Of a stretch of DNA of 64,000 nt, positions 47,691-60,527 are shown piece after piece (position 1 is the first letter of the stretch; each line of letters starts with the position of its first letter). Under the pieces are notes generated by a model. That model had not been told where the DNA came from and searched no databases. It worked only from the letters and a program-made list of their open reading frames with translations. Location: the NCBI RefSeq assembly GCF_027409185.1, contig NC_084469.1:80263918-80327917 (forward strand), read 5' to 3'. This DNA is from Cynocephalus volans. Its lineage: Eukaryota > Chordata > Mammalia > Dermoptera > Cynocephalidae. Position numbers and translations under genes: made by a program.

Positions 47691-50600
47691 GTAATGGTGA
47701 AGAAGATCTTACTGATTTTACAGGTTTTTAAATCAAATCTAAAATGTTCTCAACTGTAAGGTGCACCAAGTATTCACTAAGAAAAAATTCCCAACATGGG
47801 AAGTTTAATAGGATATTCCAGCAAAAATCTGGGAAACCAAAGAGTTAGATGTCCAATGTAAGGGTCAACACCCAATAAACCTACTATGCACACAGGGACA
47901 CTGAGAAAATTTGCATGAATCAAATTTGGCACTGGTAGAGGGTGGGGAATCTCCTCTGAGAATTTGGACTGCAAGCTGGTACTTACCCATGTTTGGGGGC
48001 TTGAATACACACAGCTTGGTCCAAAATACCTAAAGCAGAGAGGTCATGTTAAAGCAGTCTCAGACAGAGGTGTTCCGGGTACCTGCCACTACAAATGCAA
48101 ATTCTCTCTCAAAGAAGTCAATACCGATGCAGGCCAATAAGGAATGTAAGCTACCATTGAGTACAGAGGTTCTAAAATGTGAAAAAATATATACATTTCA
48201 AAATCACATATATATATGGTGTGCATGTGTGTGTGTATGATGTGCACCGACAAAGAGAATACCTATATAGGGTAGAAGGGACCTACAAAATCACATGGGG
48301 CAGTCCCCTATCATTACACCTGAAGACGGACTTATTCTGGCTTCCAGTAAAGGGACTGGCCACAAAGGGCAGCTTCAGGACTCCCATCTTGCCTCTTCCT
48401 GATGTCACTCAATGCAGCCCTCCCCAATTCTTCCAGTGGCCTTTGCCTGTGGGTCCACTGCTGTTTCTTCTAGCCATGCACACTGTGTCTTCTTCCACTG
48501 CAGGTTGTCCGATGGCCTGGGATGACCTGCCATGGCCATCTCCTCCTGGCATCTCCCATTTGCTGCAGAAGTCACAGACCCACTCATTTCCTGGGTTTCT
48601 AGAACAAGTCCTTGAATTCCTCAAGTCTCCTTCACCAGGAAGCTTTCCTGGGGGCCCACTATGACCACACCAGGGCACCCCATGTCCCTGTTTTCCTGGG
48701 CCCCCTCCCACTGAACTTGTATTACTTAATCCTTGTTTCCAGGGGACTTTGGGGTGGTGGCAGCTGGGACTGGACCCTCTTATCCTGACTCTCAAAAGCT
48801 AGGCCCACAGGAGAGGTGAGGAGGACCTGCCCTGGATACTCAGGATGGGTCCAGGGACCAGCAGCACAGGCATCACCTGGAGCTTGTTAGAAATGCAGCA
48901 TTTCAGGTCCCGCCCCAGACCTGCTGAATTAGCATCAGCACAGCATTTTAACAAGATCACCCTCAGGCACCTTCTCCCTCCCTCCAAACCCCCCCAACCC
49001 ACAGGTGATTTCTACCTGTGTACCTTAAACTTTGAGAAGGCCTATGTTGGACTGGCTTGAAGGTGCCTTGATAAAATCATCCACAGAACCCAGGCAGTCT
49101 GTCTTCCTGGAATCCTCCCCACCCCAGTCTCTCCCCACTGAGCGTGGGGAGCTCCATGTGGGAGCACCATACCAGCCTCCTGGCCACACCCACAAACCTG
49201 CTCTGGGCACTTGCTTCAGAGCCTGAGGGGGCTCCTTCTAATGAATCCCTGCTCCATAGCTGCTCCCTCCCGCTGGCGGTGACCCAGAGTTTAGAGGTCT
49301 CCCCTTTGGATGGGATCAGGCGTCCCTGTGAGACCCTATGCCCTGGGATGCAGGCAGGGCTCTAACGTGCCAAGCCCATCCGTGATTGAAAAAAGGCATG
49401 CAAGCAGCTGCCTGTGTGGCAAAAACCAGGACACCCAGAACCTTCCAAGCCCTGCTGTGTGACCAGGCTTCCCTCACAGCACTGCCAGCCCAGGTCTGCT
49501 TGGGATGTGTTCTCATCTCATTTTACAGATGCCAGCACAGACTCCTTGAGTGGTTAAGTGTCGGAAGTGCTGAAGGAGAGGGGAGGGACATGTCCCTCAT
49601 CCTCTCACCCATAAGGGGCCTTAAAAGTCATTTCACTCTTCTCTGTTTACAGATGGGGAAATTAAGGCCTGGAGGGGTGAGATGGGGACAGCACAAGGAC
49701 CAGACCTGGGACATCCACATCAGAGGGCTGTGCTCTGGATAGGCAGGGCAAACAGAATAATTCTGGGTCCAAATTCCAGGAAGCCCTTGGGGGGTCACCC
49801 AGCCAGACCTGAGGTGCGAGGCTAGTGTTGAGGCCCAGGTAGGGGCCGCTAGCCTGGCTTCTGGGCTTCCACCGGGAGACACAGTGCAGGGTGGGCTCGG
49901 TGGGCTCTGGCCCCCAGGCCTAGCATGCCCTCAGCTCAGCTCCCTAACCAGACGCCCCTCCCCGCAGCTGTAACTCTCCTCTGGAGTAGTAAAACCAGTT
50001 CCAGTTCCACCTGCTGGTAAGGGTGGCTGGGCTCCCAACACGTTCCCAGGGTGCCTCTGTGAATGTTTCCGCCTCCCGCCCCCCCCTCCCCGGTCACAGC
50101 AGCTGCAGAAAGCTGCCTTTCCAGAATCTTCCCGCATAGTCCTGCACCCATTCCCTTGGGGTCCCAGCAATGCTTCTCGCAGTCTCCTCTTACTTATGTA
50201 AATTTATTTGAAAAAGAAACTTCCTGTTACTACCTGAAATGGAAAATCAGAATCACTTGGTACAATTAGAAAGTAGCTATAAAAATAAACACAGTGAAAC
50301 CTATCGCCGTCATCAACCCCGAACAGGACTTTGCCTGAGACAGGCCCTGAGTTTGAAGCTTCTGGTGGTCCTTTGTTGAAAGAGAGACAGACAGAGACAA
50401 AAAAAACAGAGAAACAAGTGTTAGAGATCTGTTATCACTAAGCTGAGACTTCCCTTTGATTTACTCAGAAGGATTGGAAAATACTGCAAAAGGAAGTAAG
50501 TGTCTGACCATGTGATCCCAATCATCAGTGTGGTCAGGGCATCCTCCCAGGACACCTGGGATCTCACCCAGGCACACTGGAGATATTGCTCCCTGCCTCT

Positions 50601-51940
50601 TGTCCCCACAGCCCTGGTGTCCTGGTCCCCAAGCTCTGTACTCAGCCTTGCTAGCTCTCTAGCTCCTAAGTCATGGGCCTGGTCTGGCCTCTGATTGCCC
50701 ATCCTCTGCTTTCAGCATGCTGTGTGGGAGGGCATACACAGGCTCCAGCTCCTGACTTCACACCCTAATACCGAGTAAGACCCTCAAATGGAGGGAGTGT
50801 TCTGGACTGGTCACAGCCTGTACCTGCAGCATGTCTTCTGGGGAGTGTCACAACCCATCTAGCTGTGCCCGCTGCCATAAGAGCAAAAAAATACCCTCCC
50901 CCAAAGAAACCCCATGCTGAGCCACCCCTCAAGTCAGCACCCAAAATAGATCCTCTCACTAGCTATCCAGATCTACTCATTTTCTTGGTAAACAAAAATT
51001 GATGGCCTCTGGCTATGTCCCAAACCTTGTGAAGAGCTGGGGATACAGCAGTGACCAAGACAGACCCACACCCCGCACTTACAGGGTGACATGTCACAAG
51101 GCTGCTCACAGAGCAGGTGGAAGCTGGGACAGAACGATGCCCCTCAGCCAGGTGGTCAGACAGGATTCTCAGAAGAGGAGCTGATCAAAGGAGTCGCAGC
51201 GGATACAAAGGAGCCAGCCATGGTGGCAGCAGTGTGGAAAAGAGAGAATTTCAGGCAGAGGGAAAGCACAGGAACAAAGCCAAGGCAGCAAGCTCTTCTG
51301 TCCCTCGGGATCCGCAGTTTGGGTTTGCACCCCAAAAGTGGGCAGGCCCAGGATCCACCTGCCCTGATGTGTCACCCTGGCCATGCCAGCTGGGAGAATG
51401 GATTCTAGAGGCTGACAGAAAGAGTGCATTGGCCATCTACAGGGACTGGCTCATCACAAGGGGAATGATCTGGAAGAGCTTGTGTGTGGCGCATACGAAC
51501 CCTCTGAGTTACAAGCAATACCCCAAGTTAACCTGACGAGGAAGGAATTCATTATCTGAAAATCCCAGGAGTAGACTAGCTTCTAGACTGGTTGTATCCA
51601 AGCACTCAAACTGTCATTGGGCCTGTCTCATGCTTTCGCTTTCTCTCTCGGTTCTGCTTTCCTCTGCTTTGACTTCTCTCTCAACAAGCTCTGTCCTCAT
51701 GGTGACAAGATGGCTGCTGCAGCCCCAGGAACACATGCTCCTTTCTTAGCAACACCAGAGGATGCTCCGGTCTAGGGTTCTCATGAGACCCTCATCTGTG
51801 GGATGGTAGGACATCCACATGTCCTCACCTGAGGAGCCCAGGGAGGGCAGCCCCCGCTCCCACAGTGCAGCAACCAAGATTAGCTCACCCATCAGAGCAG
51901 AACAGAAATCACATTTTAGCATATGGTTCTGTCATCTGCT
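47690..51940. other. Intergenic, no gene recognised
   Basis: Unique sequence with a short TATA/GT-rich patch near 48,190-48,240, a MER5 copy at 48,840-48,990 and MIR-like sequence near 49,500-49,700. Open frames are short and without similarity. An AAGATGGCTGC motif of YY1 type lies at 51,704. Confidence 0.5.
48840..48990 (+). repeat. MER5-like hAT DNA transposon remnant
   Basis: GGTCCAGGGACCAGCAGCAC, GCATCACCTGGAGCTTGTTA and CCAGACCTGCTGAATTAGCA are diagnostic of MER5A/B. Confidence 0.8.
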
Positions 51941-51944
51941 TTTT

Positions 51945-51958
51945 AAATTGTAACTACA
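51945..51958. repeat. Target-site duplication, left copy, of the 5'-inverted L1
   Basis: AAATTGTAACTACA recurs at 53111-53124. It is preceded by TTTT, giving the TTTT/AAA context expected for L1 endonuclease. Confidence 0.9.
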
Positions 51959-52878
51959 AAGTTGTTTGAGTTCCTTATATATTCTGGATATTAATCCTTT
52001 GTCCGATGTATATTTTGCAAATATTTTCTCCCACTCTGTTGGTTGTCTTTTAACTCTGTTAATTGTTTCTTTTGCTGTGCAGAAGCTTTTTAGTTTGATA
52101 TAATCCCATTTGTTTATTTTTTCTTTGGTTGCCCGTGCTTTTGGGGTCGTATTCATGAAGTCTGTGCCCAGTCCTATTTCCTGAAGTGTTTCTCCTATTT
52201 ACAAGAAGAAAACAAACAACCCAATTAAAAAATGGGCAAAAGAGTTAAGTAGGTATTTCTCTAAGGAAGATATACAAATGGCCAACAGACATATGAAAAA
52301 ATGCTCAACATCACTCAGCATCCGGGAAATGCAAATCAAAACCACATTGAGATACCATCTAACCCCAGTTAGGATGGCTAAAATCCAAAAGACTATGAAC
52401 GATAAATGCTGGCGAGGTTGCGGAGAAAAAGGAACTCTCATACATTGTTGGTGGGACTGCAAAATGGTGCAGCTTCTATGGAAAATGGTATGGAGGTTCC
52501 TCAAACAATTGCAGATAGATCTACCATACAACCCAGCTATCCCACTGTTGGGAATATACCCAGAGGAATGGAAATCATCAAGTCGAAGGTATACCTGTTC
52601 CCCAATGTTCATCGCAGCACTCTTTACAATAGCCAAGAGTTGGAACCAGCCCAAATGTCCATCATCAGATGAGTGGATACGGAAAATGTGGTGCATCTAC
52701 ACAATGGAATATTACTGAGCTATAAAAACGAATGAAATATTGCCATTTGCAACAACATGGATGGACCTTGAGAGAATTATATTAAGTGAAACAAGTCAGG
52801 CACAGAAAGAGAAATACCACGTTCTCACTTATTGGGGGGAGCTAAAAATTAATATATAAATTCACGCGCGCGCGCGCG

Positions 52879-52927
<49 letters not shown>

Positions 52928-53110
52928 CGGGGGGGGGGGGAGAAGATATAACAACCACAATTACTTGAAGTTGATAGGACAAGCAAACAGAAAGGACTTT
53001 GTTGGGGGGGAGAGGGGGAGGGAGAAGGGAGGGAGGTTTTGGTGATGGGGAGCAATAATCAGCCACAATGTATATCGACAAAATAAAATTAAAAAAATAA
53101 ATAAATAAAT
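51959..53110 (+). mobile_element. 5'-truncated, 5'-inverted (twin-primed) young L1
   Basis: The left 239 bases (51,959 to about 52,197) are L1 ORF2 sequence in minus orientation ([20 protein letters not shown] on the minus strand). The rest (about 52,198-53,110) is the later ORF2 and 3' UTR in plus orientation ([20 protein letters not shown], then IYTMEYY). It ends in an A-rich AAATAAATAAATAAAT tail and is bounded by a 14-bp duplication. This head-to-tail flip is the signature of twin priming. Protein-level similarity to the 26-kb copy is very high, so both are from one recent subfamily. Confidence 0.93.
52865..52924 (+). repeat. (GC)n then (AC)n tract in the L1 3' UTR
   Basis: Alternating CG (about 52,863-52,886) passes into CA (about 52,887-52,924), then AAAACGG and a G run of 13. 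The first L1 copy has only a GT/CA tract here, so the CG part arose in this copy. Alternating purine-pyrimidine of this kind favours left-handed Z-DNA. Confidence 0.9.
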
Positions 53111-53124
53111 AAATTGTAACTACA
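53111..53124. repeat. Target-site duplication, right copy, of the 5'-inverted L1
   Basis: An exact repeat of 51945-51958, directly after the A-rich tail. Confidence 0.9.
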
Positions 53125-53569
53125 CATCATGAGCATTTCCCTGTAATATATAATATTCTTCCATGTGATCTTTAGTGGTTTTAGTGAATTCTAGTGCATA
53201 TGCCATAGTTAACTTCCCTTCCTGTAATGTTGCAAATTTTCCTTATTTGGGGCAACACTGCCACAAACATCTTGATCCACGTGTCTTTTTTTGTATTTGT
53301 GCACTCTTACGGCAATTCCCAACAGTGGCTTTTGCAAATCATAAACACTTTTTTAACTCTTTAAATTTTTATTTTATTTTCTAATTTACAAAAATTGTAC
53401 ATATTTATGAATCATGACTTAATTTCTCTCCATCCAGAAAGGCTGTACTAATTCACTCCTCCACCAGCTAAGTATAAGAGATGGCCGCTTCCTTGAACCT
53501 TCCATAACAAAAGCTGTTAGTACTTTGAACCATTTTTAATAGTTTAATCTTTTTCCCTTTCCACGCCAC
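53125..53569. other. Intergenic, AT-rich, no gene recognised
   Basis: Resembles decayed L1 3' sequence in part (TTTACAAAAATTGTACATAT). Nothing else is supported. Confidence 0.45.
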
Positions 53570-54130
53570 ACTTCCGGAGGGAGAAGAGACCAGGGGAGGC
53601 TCTAATCCCGCCATTTAACAATCAGCCAGCAGATGGCGCTGCCGCCCCGGCGGCTCCGAACGCTGCGAACTGCGGAGGAAAGAAATGAAAGATGGAAACG
53701 GGGCATTTCTCCAGGAAGAAAAAACACGACTTTGAAAGCCTTAGAAGGTGTTTGAAGTCAAGCTAGGAAGAAAGAGCTTTGGGGAAAGTGCTGGTGTCTC
53801 GCTGCCTCCGTCACCGCCCCCGCCCCCCGGCAGCGTTGGTTGGGGGGCCTCCCCTTCCCCTTTCTGCCCTCCATCCTCTTCCCGCAGCCCAGAGGCCGCC
53901 GCCCGTCCCCCTCCTGCAAGTGGAACCCGCGACGCTAAACAAAACAGGGCTCAGGAAGACAACCTGCGGCGGCGTGGGAGCCTCCAGGAGCAGGACCGGC
54001 CCAGGACGCTCCCCTGCTGGTGGGACGTTTGACCCGCGGCTCCTGGAGGAGGGGGCTGGAGTAAGCCTCTCTCAACCTGGGGGGAGGGGCCCTTCCCCAA
54101 TACGGGGGGCCGTGGACACCCCCAGAGACC
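53570..54130. promoter_or_regulatory. GC-rich block, possible unannotated promoter or insulator
   Basis: Repeat-free, CpG-bearing sequence 7 kb beyond SNX20. It has GC-box-like runs and GGAGCAGGACC/CCGGC patches, with a CTCF-type motif at its left edge and a CCGCCATTTAA (YY1-like) motif nearby. No coding exon or matching splice site is recognised. A non-coding RNA promoter or a boundary element are both possible. Confidence 0.4.
53625..53644 (+). promoter_or_regulatory. Strong CTCF-type binding motif
   Basis: GCCAGCAGATGGCGCTGCCG contains CCAGCAGATGGCGC, a close match to the CTCF core as I recall it. It points along the plus strand. It could mark a domain edge between SNX20 and the next gene (NKD1 in human), but binding is untested. 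Confidence 0.55.
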
Positions 54131-54379
54131 CTGCCACATCGCTTTCCAGGAAGGAGCGATTGGATGCCAGGCTCCTCCCCAGACCCCACCCTCTACATTT
54201 GGGGGAGGGGGGAAGCTTCCACCCATCTGCCCACCAAATTGGGGGAGGGAAGAGGACTCCCAGGGGACGCCTGACGTCTTTTTAAGTCACCAGTAGATAC
54301 CCAGGACCCAGTCTGCAGACTGCCGGTAGATGGTGAGTTGAATGAAAAAGTAAACAGAAGGAAAGAGAAGAGAAATATA

Positions 54380-54800
54380 TCTTGCTTGTGAGTGTAAATT
54401 GGTACAACCACTAGGAAAACCATTTGGCACCATCGCCTAAAGCTGAATATAAACTGCCCTATGAGGACCCAACACTTCCACTCTTAGAAATGTCCCCTAT
54501 AGATAGATAGGCAAGCATGTTCACCAAAAGACATGTACTAGAATTTCAGAGCAGGACTGTTCCTAAAAATGTTCTCCAACTGGAAACAACCCAAATGTCC
54601 ATCAACAGTAAAACGGCTACATAAATTGTGATATATCCATTGTTGGAATATTACACAGCCCTGAAAACAAACACTTGCGCACAATGAAGTGGATGAGTCT
54701 CGCAAGCATGATTGAGTGAAAGAAGCCAGGCACAAGATAGTACAGCACGTTATGATTCTGTTTAATGAAGTTCAAGAACAGGTCAAAGTAAACCATAGTG
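54380..54800 (+). repeat. Old L1M fragment
   Basis: GGAAACAACCCAAATGTCCA, GAATATTACACAGCCCTGAA and GAGTGAAAGAAGCCAGGCAC are in L1 3' order, on the plus strand. Confidence 0.75.
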
Positions 54801-54829
54801 TTTAAGGATGCTTCCTTAGTTCACAAAAC

Positions 54830-55160
54830 TCCTTTCTTAGTCAGGATTCTCCAGAAAGAAACCGCACCAATAGGATATATATCTAAGGAGGGAGATAGAT
54901 GAATGAATATCTAGAAAGATGTTTATTATAAGATGTTGTCTTACATGATTATGAAGGCTGAGCTGGAGACCCATGAAAGCCAGTGGTATGGCTTGAAGGT
55001 CTGAGACCAGACAGCTGATAGTATAGACTCCAGTCTGGATCTGAAGGCCCAAGAACCAGGAACAGAGGGCATGAGAAGGTGGATGTTCCAGCTCAGCATC
55101 AGCCAGAGGAAGGTGAATCCAACCTTCTCCACTTTTTGTTCTATCAGGCCCTGGAGAGAT
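54830..55160 (+). repeat. Ancient interspersed repeat
   Basis: TCAGGATTCTCCAGAAAGAA, CCAATAGGATATATATCTA, TGATTATGAAGGCTGAGCTG and CTGGAGACCCATGAAAGCC are blocks of a common mammalian repeat whose name I cannot give with confidence. Confidence 0.5.
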
Positions 55161-56175
55161 TCTAAACAGGACAAAGTGCATTGTTCTGATGGAGAATCTT
55201 GAAATATTTGGGTTGGAGGGAACTACAGAGGTAATCCAGTACACACTTCGAGGGGGGTTTTTTTTTTAAGCCACAGAATCTTTTCTTCAAATAAAGTTTG
55301 GTAACAAACCCAACATGTAAGAGAGACCAAGCCACGTTTTACTGGCTTCGAAGCCAGGGTACTCTTCCTTAGGCCTATCTGCGGTGCCCCTGTATCTCCA
55401 TGGAGCACATTTGGGAATCACTGTGGTAACCCAGTGTGGTCATTTTGTTAATGGGAAATGAGTCTCAAGGTCATAGAAGGCATGAGTAGAAGAGCCAAGA
55501 CTTGAATTCAGATCTACTCCTCTGGGCTCATTCTTCTGTTCCAAGTGTTTAGGAACAAAACCATGCATTCTATAAGAAAGGCATAAACAAAGTTTTGTTT
55601 CTGTTTTTGTTTTTTAAGCATCCATTTTTCAAATTGGTGTGTTTGGATTCTCATCTAGTCAATAGGATAGAATTTTTAAGTCATCAAATTTCAGGGCCCT
55701 GTTTATACCACTGCCATGTTTAGCATGGGGTCCACTGAGACCCTAGGTCCTTTTCCTCGGGGTCATGTCTCTTGACTCCTCTCCCTTCGTCTCACTGTAC
55801 AGCCCTTGTGTAGCTGGCTCCCCGCACAGCAGCCACCTCCGAGAGCAGCTTTTCCCTGGTGTCTTAACAACCTCCTTTACCTCCTGGGGTGATGAGCAGA
55901 CTGCAGGGGTCTACAGATGTATTAAGATGCTCCAGAGCATTCCCCAGGTCAGTGAGGAGCCAGCGAGGCCAGGGAAGGAGCCCTGGACTGGGAGTCCTGC
56001 ATTGGGTGTTTCTGGGTTTTGCCTGCCTAGTTCTTTCTGGAAGTAGCATCTGGTTATTCTCCTGTGGGAAGCCACCCTTCTCTGACTCTCATTCCACGTA
56101 GTTTGGGTGGGCTGCAGCACTGGCTGTCCTTGGGTCAGCCCCTCCACTTATTGGGCCTCAGTTTCTCTGTTTGTA
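55160..56175. other. Intergenic, no gene recognised
   Basis: Unique sequence with a short T run at 55,259-55,267. Nothing else is supported. Confidence 0.45.
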
Positions 56176-56620
56176 GGTTGTATTAGTTTCCTGACGCTGC
56201 TGTAACAAATTACCACAAACTGGGAGGCTTTAAACAAGTTCTGGAGGTTGGAAGTCTGATATCTCAGCATTGGCAGGGCCATGCTCCCTCTGAAGTTTTA
56301 GGGAAGAATCTCCCATGCCTCTCACCTAGCTTCTGGTAGCTCCCAACAATCCTTAGCACTCCTGGACTTGTAGATGCATCACTCCAATCTCTGCCTCTAT
56401 CTGCACATGGTCTTCTCCCTTCTGTGTGTCTGTGTCGAAATTTCTCCCTTCTTATCAGGACACCAGTCATTGGATTAGGGCCCAGTCCAATCGAGTATAA
56501 CTACATCTTAACGTGATCACATCTGCAAAGACCCTATTTCCAAATAAGGTCACGTTCACAGGTACGGGGGTTAGAACTTGTCCATATATTTTCAGGAAAC
56601 ACAATTTAACTCACGACATA
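56175..56620 (-). repeat. Ancient interspersed repeat, family not assigned
   Basis: TTGTATTAGTTTCCTGACGC, AACAAATTACCACAAACTGG, CACATCTGCAAAGACCCTA and CACGTTCACAGGTACGGGGG make up a common mammalian repeat. It is the opposite orientation of the family seen at 7,540-7,700. Confidence 0.6.
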
Positions 56621-56999
56621 AGTGAAGGGGTTTCCTAGGTAGTTTGCAAGGGTCTCTGCCCACCTGACATCCTGGGATTTTGTGGAATAAATGACACATC
56701 AAGGACTGAGCCAAATGGGAGTTTATCCAGCACTGTCTGCATGGATCAAGTTCTCCCCCTACCCCAAGGGGCCCACAGCACTATGTCTGGGCCGCCCTTA
56801 CAGCACAGATCCCTTTCTACACCCTTTCCTCTATCAGATGGTAGGAGGGTTCTATTTCCTCCTTATCTCACCTTCGGCACTTGTCTCCACACCCGCGGGT
56901 GAGGGAGACACCAGCCGTGAACCCATCTGTGCCCAGCGCCCCACCCCTTCCTGTGCCTCCCCAGTTCCACCTGGCCCGGGCACTGTCGGCTCTCCCACA

Positions 57000-57605
57000 A
57001 CAGTAACATCTGTCCCACTCGTGCTCCTGCATCTCTACTTGCTGTCTCCACTCCATTCTCCACACAGCTGTCAGAGAGAACTTTCCAGACCCTACATGGG
57101 CTATCTCACTTCCCAACTCAGTGCTCTCCGGGTTTTCCACTTACTCTTAGCATAAAATTCAAGCCCTTCTCCTGACCCAACAGCCTGGCCTATCTGGCCC
57201 CAGGCTACCTCTCCCGGTCCCTTCTGCCCTCTCCCATCCATGCACCGCCAGGGCCCCCTCGATCCTCAGAAACACTGACCTCCTTCCTACATTGGGCTGA
57301 GGCTCCTTCTCAACTCAGCATCTGCCCTTAGGAGGCCTTCTCTGACACTTTCTATCACCTCCTTCCACTTATTTCTTTACTAGCCCGTGTCCAATGAGAA
57401 ATTGCCTGGGGATCCCTTTGGGCGCAGCTCAGCACCTCTGCAACCCCACAGGGCCCCAAGTTTGGTTTCACGATCGCTGTCACCCTCTAGACATTCTCAA
57501 TAATTTTTGAACAAGAGTCCCACATTTTCACTTTGCATCAGGACTTGTAAGTTATATAGCCTGTCCTGGTGTCTGGCACATAGAAGGCACTCAATAAATA
57601 ATTAT
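57000..57605 (+). repeat. LINE L2 3' end
   Basis: CATAAAATTCAAGCCCTTCT, CAGCCTGGCCTATCTGGCCC, CTTCTCTGACACTTTCTATC and a terminal TCTGGCACATAGAAGGCACT with AATAAATAATTATC follow the L2 3' end. Confidence 0.75.
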
Positions 57606-60525
57606 CAGATGGTGCCACAGTATCCCTTGGGGGAGGCAGAACCTGTGCACTGCCCTCCCCCCAAAATCTCCTTCCCAGAGGCTAGGACAGGACCCCACCT
57701 GAGCCCAAGCAGAGAAACAGAAAAGGGGGGATTGCCAGGGCAGGTGGGGTGCAGAGTGGCGGAACCAGGCCAAACCTAAGTCCCCTTGTCCTTCCCCTGC
57801 CTCTGTCCCTGGGCCCCTGAAGACAGCTCAGAAACAGTGGCAGTAGAGCCCTGGAGCTGGGAGGGGCTGCAGGGCCCGGGGTGGGAAGTAGACAGGCTGC
57901 AGGGAAATCTCTCTGCCACCCTCCCCACTCCAAACCTGCTCTCAGGAATGGACATGACGAGCTCACTCAGCCAGGCACACCTGGACAACCAGCTCTGGGA
58001 GGGGCCTCCAGCTCACCTGGTCCAGCCTGACCCAGAGTGGGGGGTGCTGCCCTCTCAGTGATCTGTCTTTAAACCACCTGCACCCCAGAGTGAGATGTCA
58101 ATCCCCTTCGTCTCCTCTAGACTCTTCTCTCCTACTTGCCAATCTCCATTTTTAATGAGGAGGAGCTGGTCTCCTCCTGCTGCTTTTGGTCGGTGACAAT
58201 ATCTAGCTTGAATTTACTGACATGTTACTTTTCACTGTATTTATTTTTATGGCTATTTTTTCTTATTATGAACCGATACTACTGGTTTTTGTTTTATTTA
58301 TGGTGGTGGCAAACATGTTCCTTATTAAATTAAATGCATGTAAGTTAGGAAAAGAGAATCTCTGTAAATAATGGCCAGGTGATGGTAGCTGTGGCAGAAA
58401 TTGGGAAGGGGGTCCTGAGGGAAAGAGGGCGGTGAAATTCTGAATTGTGGTCCTGGTACTGATACAGAATGGATACTGAGGCTCAGAGAGGGAGGGGACA
58501 GGTCAGGAGTCACACATAGGACCAGTGGTGACTCCCAACCCAGTTCTTGGACTCCCAACCCAGGGCTCTCTCCCTTAACGTTCAGCCTTAACAGTCTGTG
58601 ATTCGTGATGAATCAAAGTCCAGGCTCCTGCTTTCCTCCCAGAAGCCCCTTGCACTAAGTCCTTTGGGAACTCCCTCCCCACCTCAGGCTCCCTTGGCCC
58701 ATTTAAAAACCCAGGCTGCAGGTGCATATGTGGAGCACATCCTCCTTAACAATGCTCAGACAAGCAAGCCTGGCGCCTGGAAATCATGTTTCTGCTTTGA
58801 AAACTGCCACCGACTGCCTTTTCCACCTTCTGCTTAGCAAATCTTCACAGGCTGTGTTTTAAATACTCTTTCTCCTTTTGCTGTGATCAAAGGAATTGCT
58901 TGTTCCCCTGATAGGTGACAAAAGATGTCAGAGAGACTAATGAGAGAGCGTGGTCGCCGCCCCCTTCCTTTCGCCTGGAGGGAGAAGCAGAGGGCATTTC
59001 AGGCTGGGTGGCTTTTATGATTTGGAGGGGGAGGGTGCAGAGATGAGGGCAGAGGCTGTAGGCAGGAGCAGAGAAGGGGACCCCAGGCAGACTGATCATT
59101 GGGTGCCAGTAGCTGACATCAGTTGGGTGAGCATGCATTTCCCCTTGTCCTGGGCAGAGCTTCCCAGTTTTGTTTTGGGGTAACCACCCTTCGGGAGGTG
59201 TCGACTCCATCACCAGCTATGGAGCTCTGTGTGCAACGCAGACCTGGGCCCTCAGAATCTGTACACTCCTGGCCATAGTGATTGATTTCGAGGTGGGCAT
59301 GTGACCCAATCAGAACCAAGGAGAAGCAGTGTTTGGTCTCCTTTAGACTGACTGCTCGAAGAGAGGACAGCTCTTCCACTAGTCTTGGTGATATAGGGCT
59401 GCAAGCCTGCGGCTGCCAGGGAGTGCCCAAGGGGTGCTAAGGAAATGGAGCCCCCATAATGGAGTGAGAAATGGACAGACATTGAGCCTGGATGATCTTA
59501 AGTGCCTAGATCCAGCTGCACCTGAATACGGAACAATAAACTCTTTTTTGTTTAACCTATTGAGTTTTTTCCTCACATTTGTGACAAAAGACGGCCACTT
59601 CATGATCATCTTTTGTGCCTTGAACATCTTCAGGCACCTCATCCCCTACAGGGTCCCTCTACCTCTCCCCAAGGATTTGGCAAATACAGTTTCCTCCTTC
59701 TAGCTGCTTTTTTAGGCACAATGTCAGCCCTTCCAGGTTCATCACACACCAACATTGAAAGAGTCTCTGTCAGAGGGCATAAGCCCAGATGGGGAAACTG
59801 AGGCCCGCTCAAGTGGGGACCACAAGGATAGCTCCTGGGATAGATCACACCTTTGCAGTTGTCTGACTGGGTGTCTTCCCACCTGTGAGACAACTCTAAG
59901 GGGTGGATTAAAAGTCTTTATAGCCCTGTGATTCCTGCAACCTGTCACTCCCCTTAAACTTGACAGTCCCATTTTACAGGTTCAGGGACAGAGACAGCAG
60001 GAACAAGGAACATCTGACATTCCTGCTCTCATCCCTTATCTTGGCACACTCAGCACTTACTCCTCCACCTTCCAGCTAGGAGAGAAGATCAAGCACTGAG
60101 CATTGATTATGCTCCTGGATCCATCCATGTCTGAAGGCCTTAGAGCTGTCTCTCAGATCTTTCAAGAGCCAATAAGTCCTCTTTTAGTTTTAACCCAGGT
60201 TGAGTTAGGATTCTGTTACTTGCAACCAAAAGAGTCCTGATTATATAGCTTCCTCAAATCTCTGAGGGGCTTTATGTCATGGGACAAAGGGAGCAGCTCC
60301 CACCAGCCAGCCCCAGAGGTCAGGAAGAAGACCTGTCACAGGGATCTCAGGCATTTCATGGACCTCCCCAGTTAACGAGGTGAGTTAGAGCCCCTGGAAG
60401 CAGTGGGAGGGAAGGCTAGCAGTGTGTGGATGTGGTGGAGACCAGGATCCGTAGGGCATAAATGGCAGGCCAGGGTGTCCCTGGGAGAGGGGCTGGTTTT
60501 CCAAGAACTGGGGTCATAGATACCT
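57606..60525. other. Intergenic, no gene recognised
   Basis: Unique, moderately GC-rich sequence alternating with weak old-repeat matches (58,430-58,540 and 59,190-59,560). The latter ends with an AATAAACTC-type tail like an old LTR. No splice-competent coding exon was identified. Confidence 0.45.
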
Positions 60526-60527
60526 CA

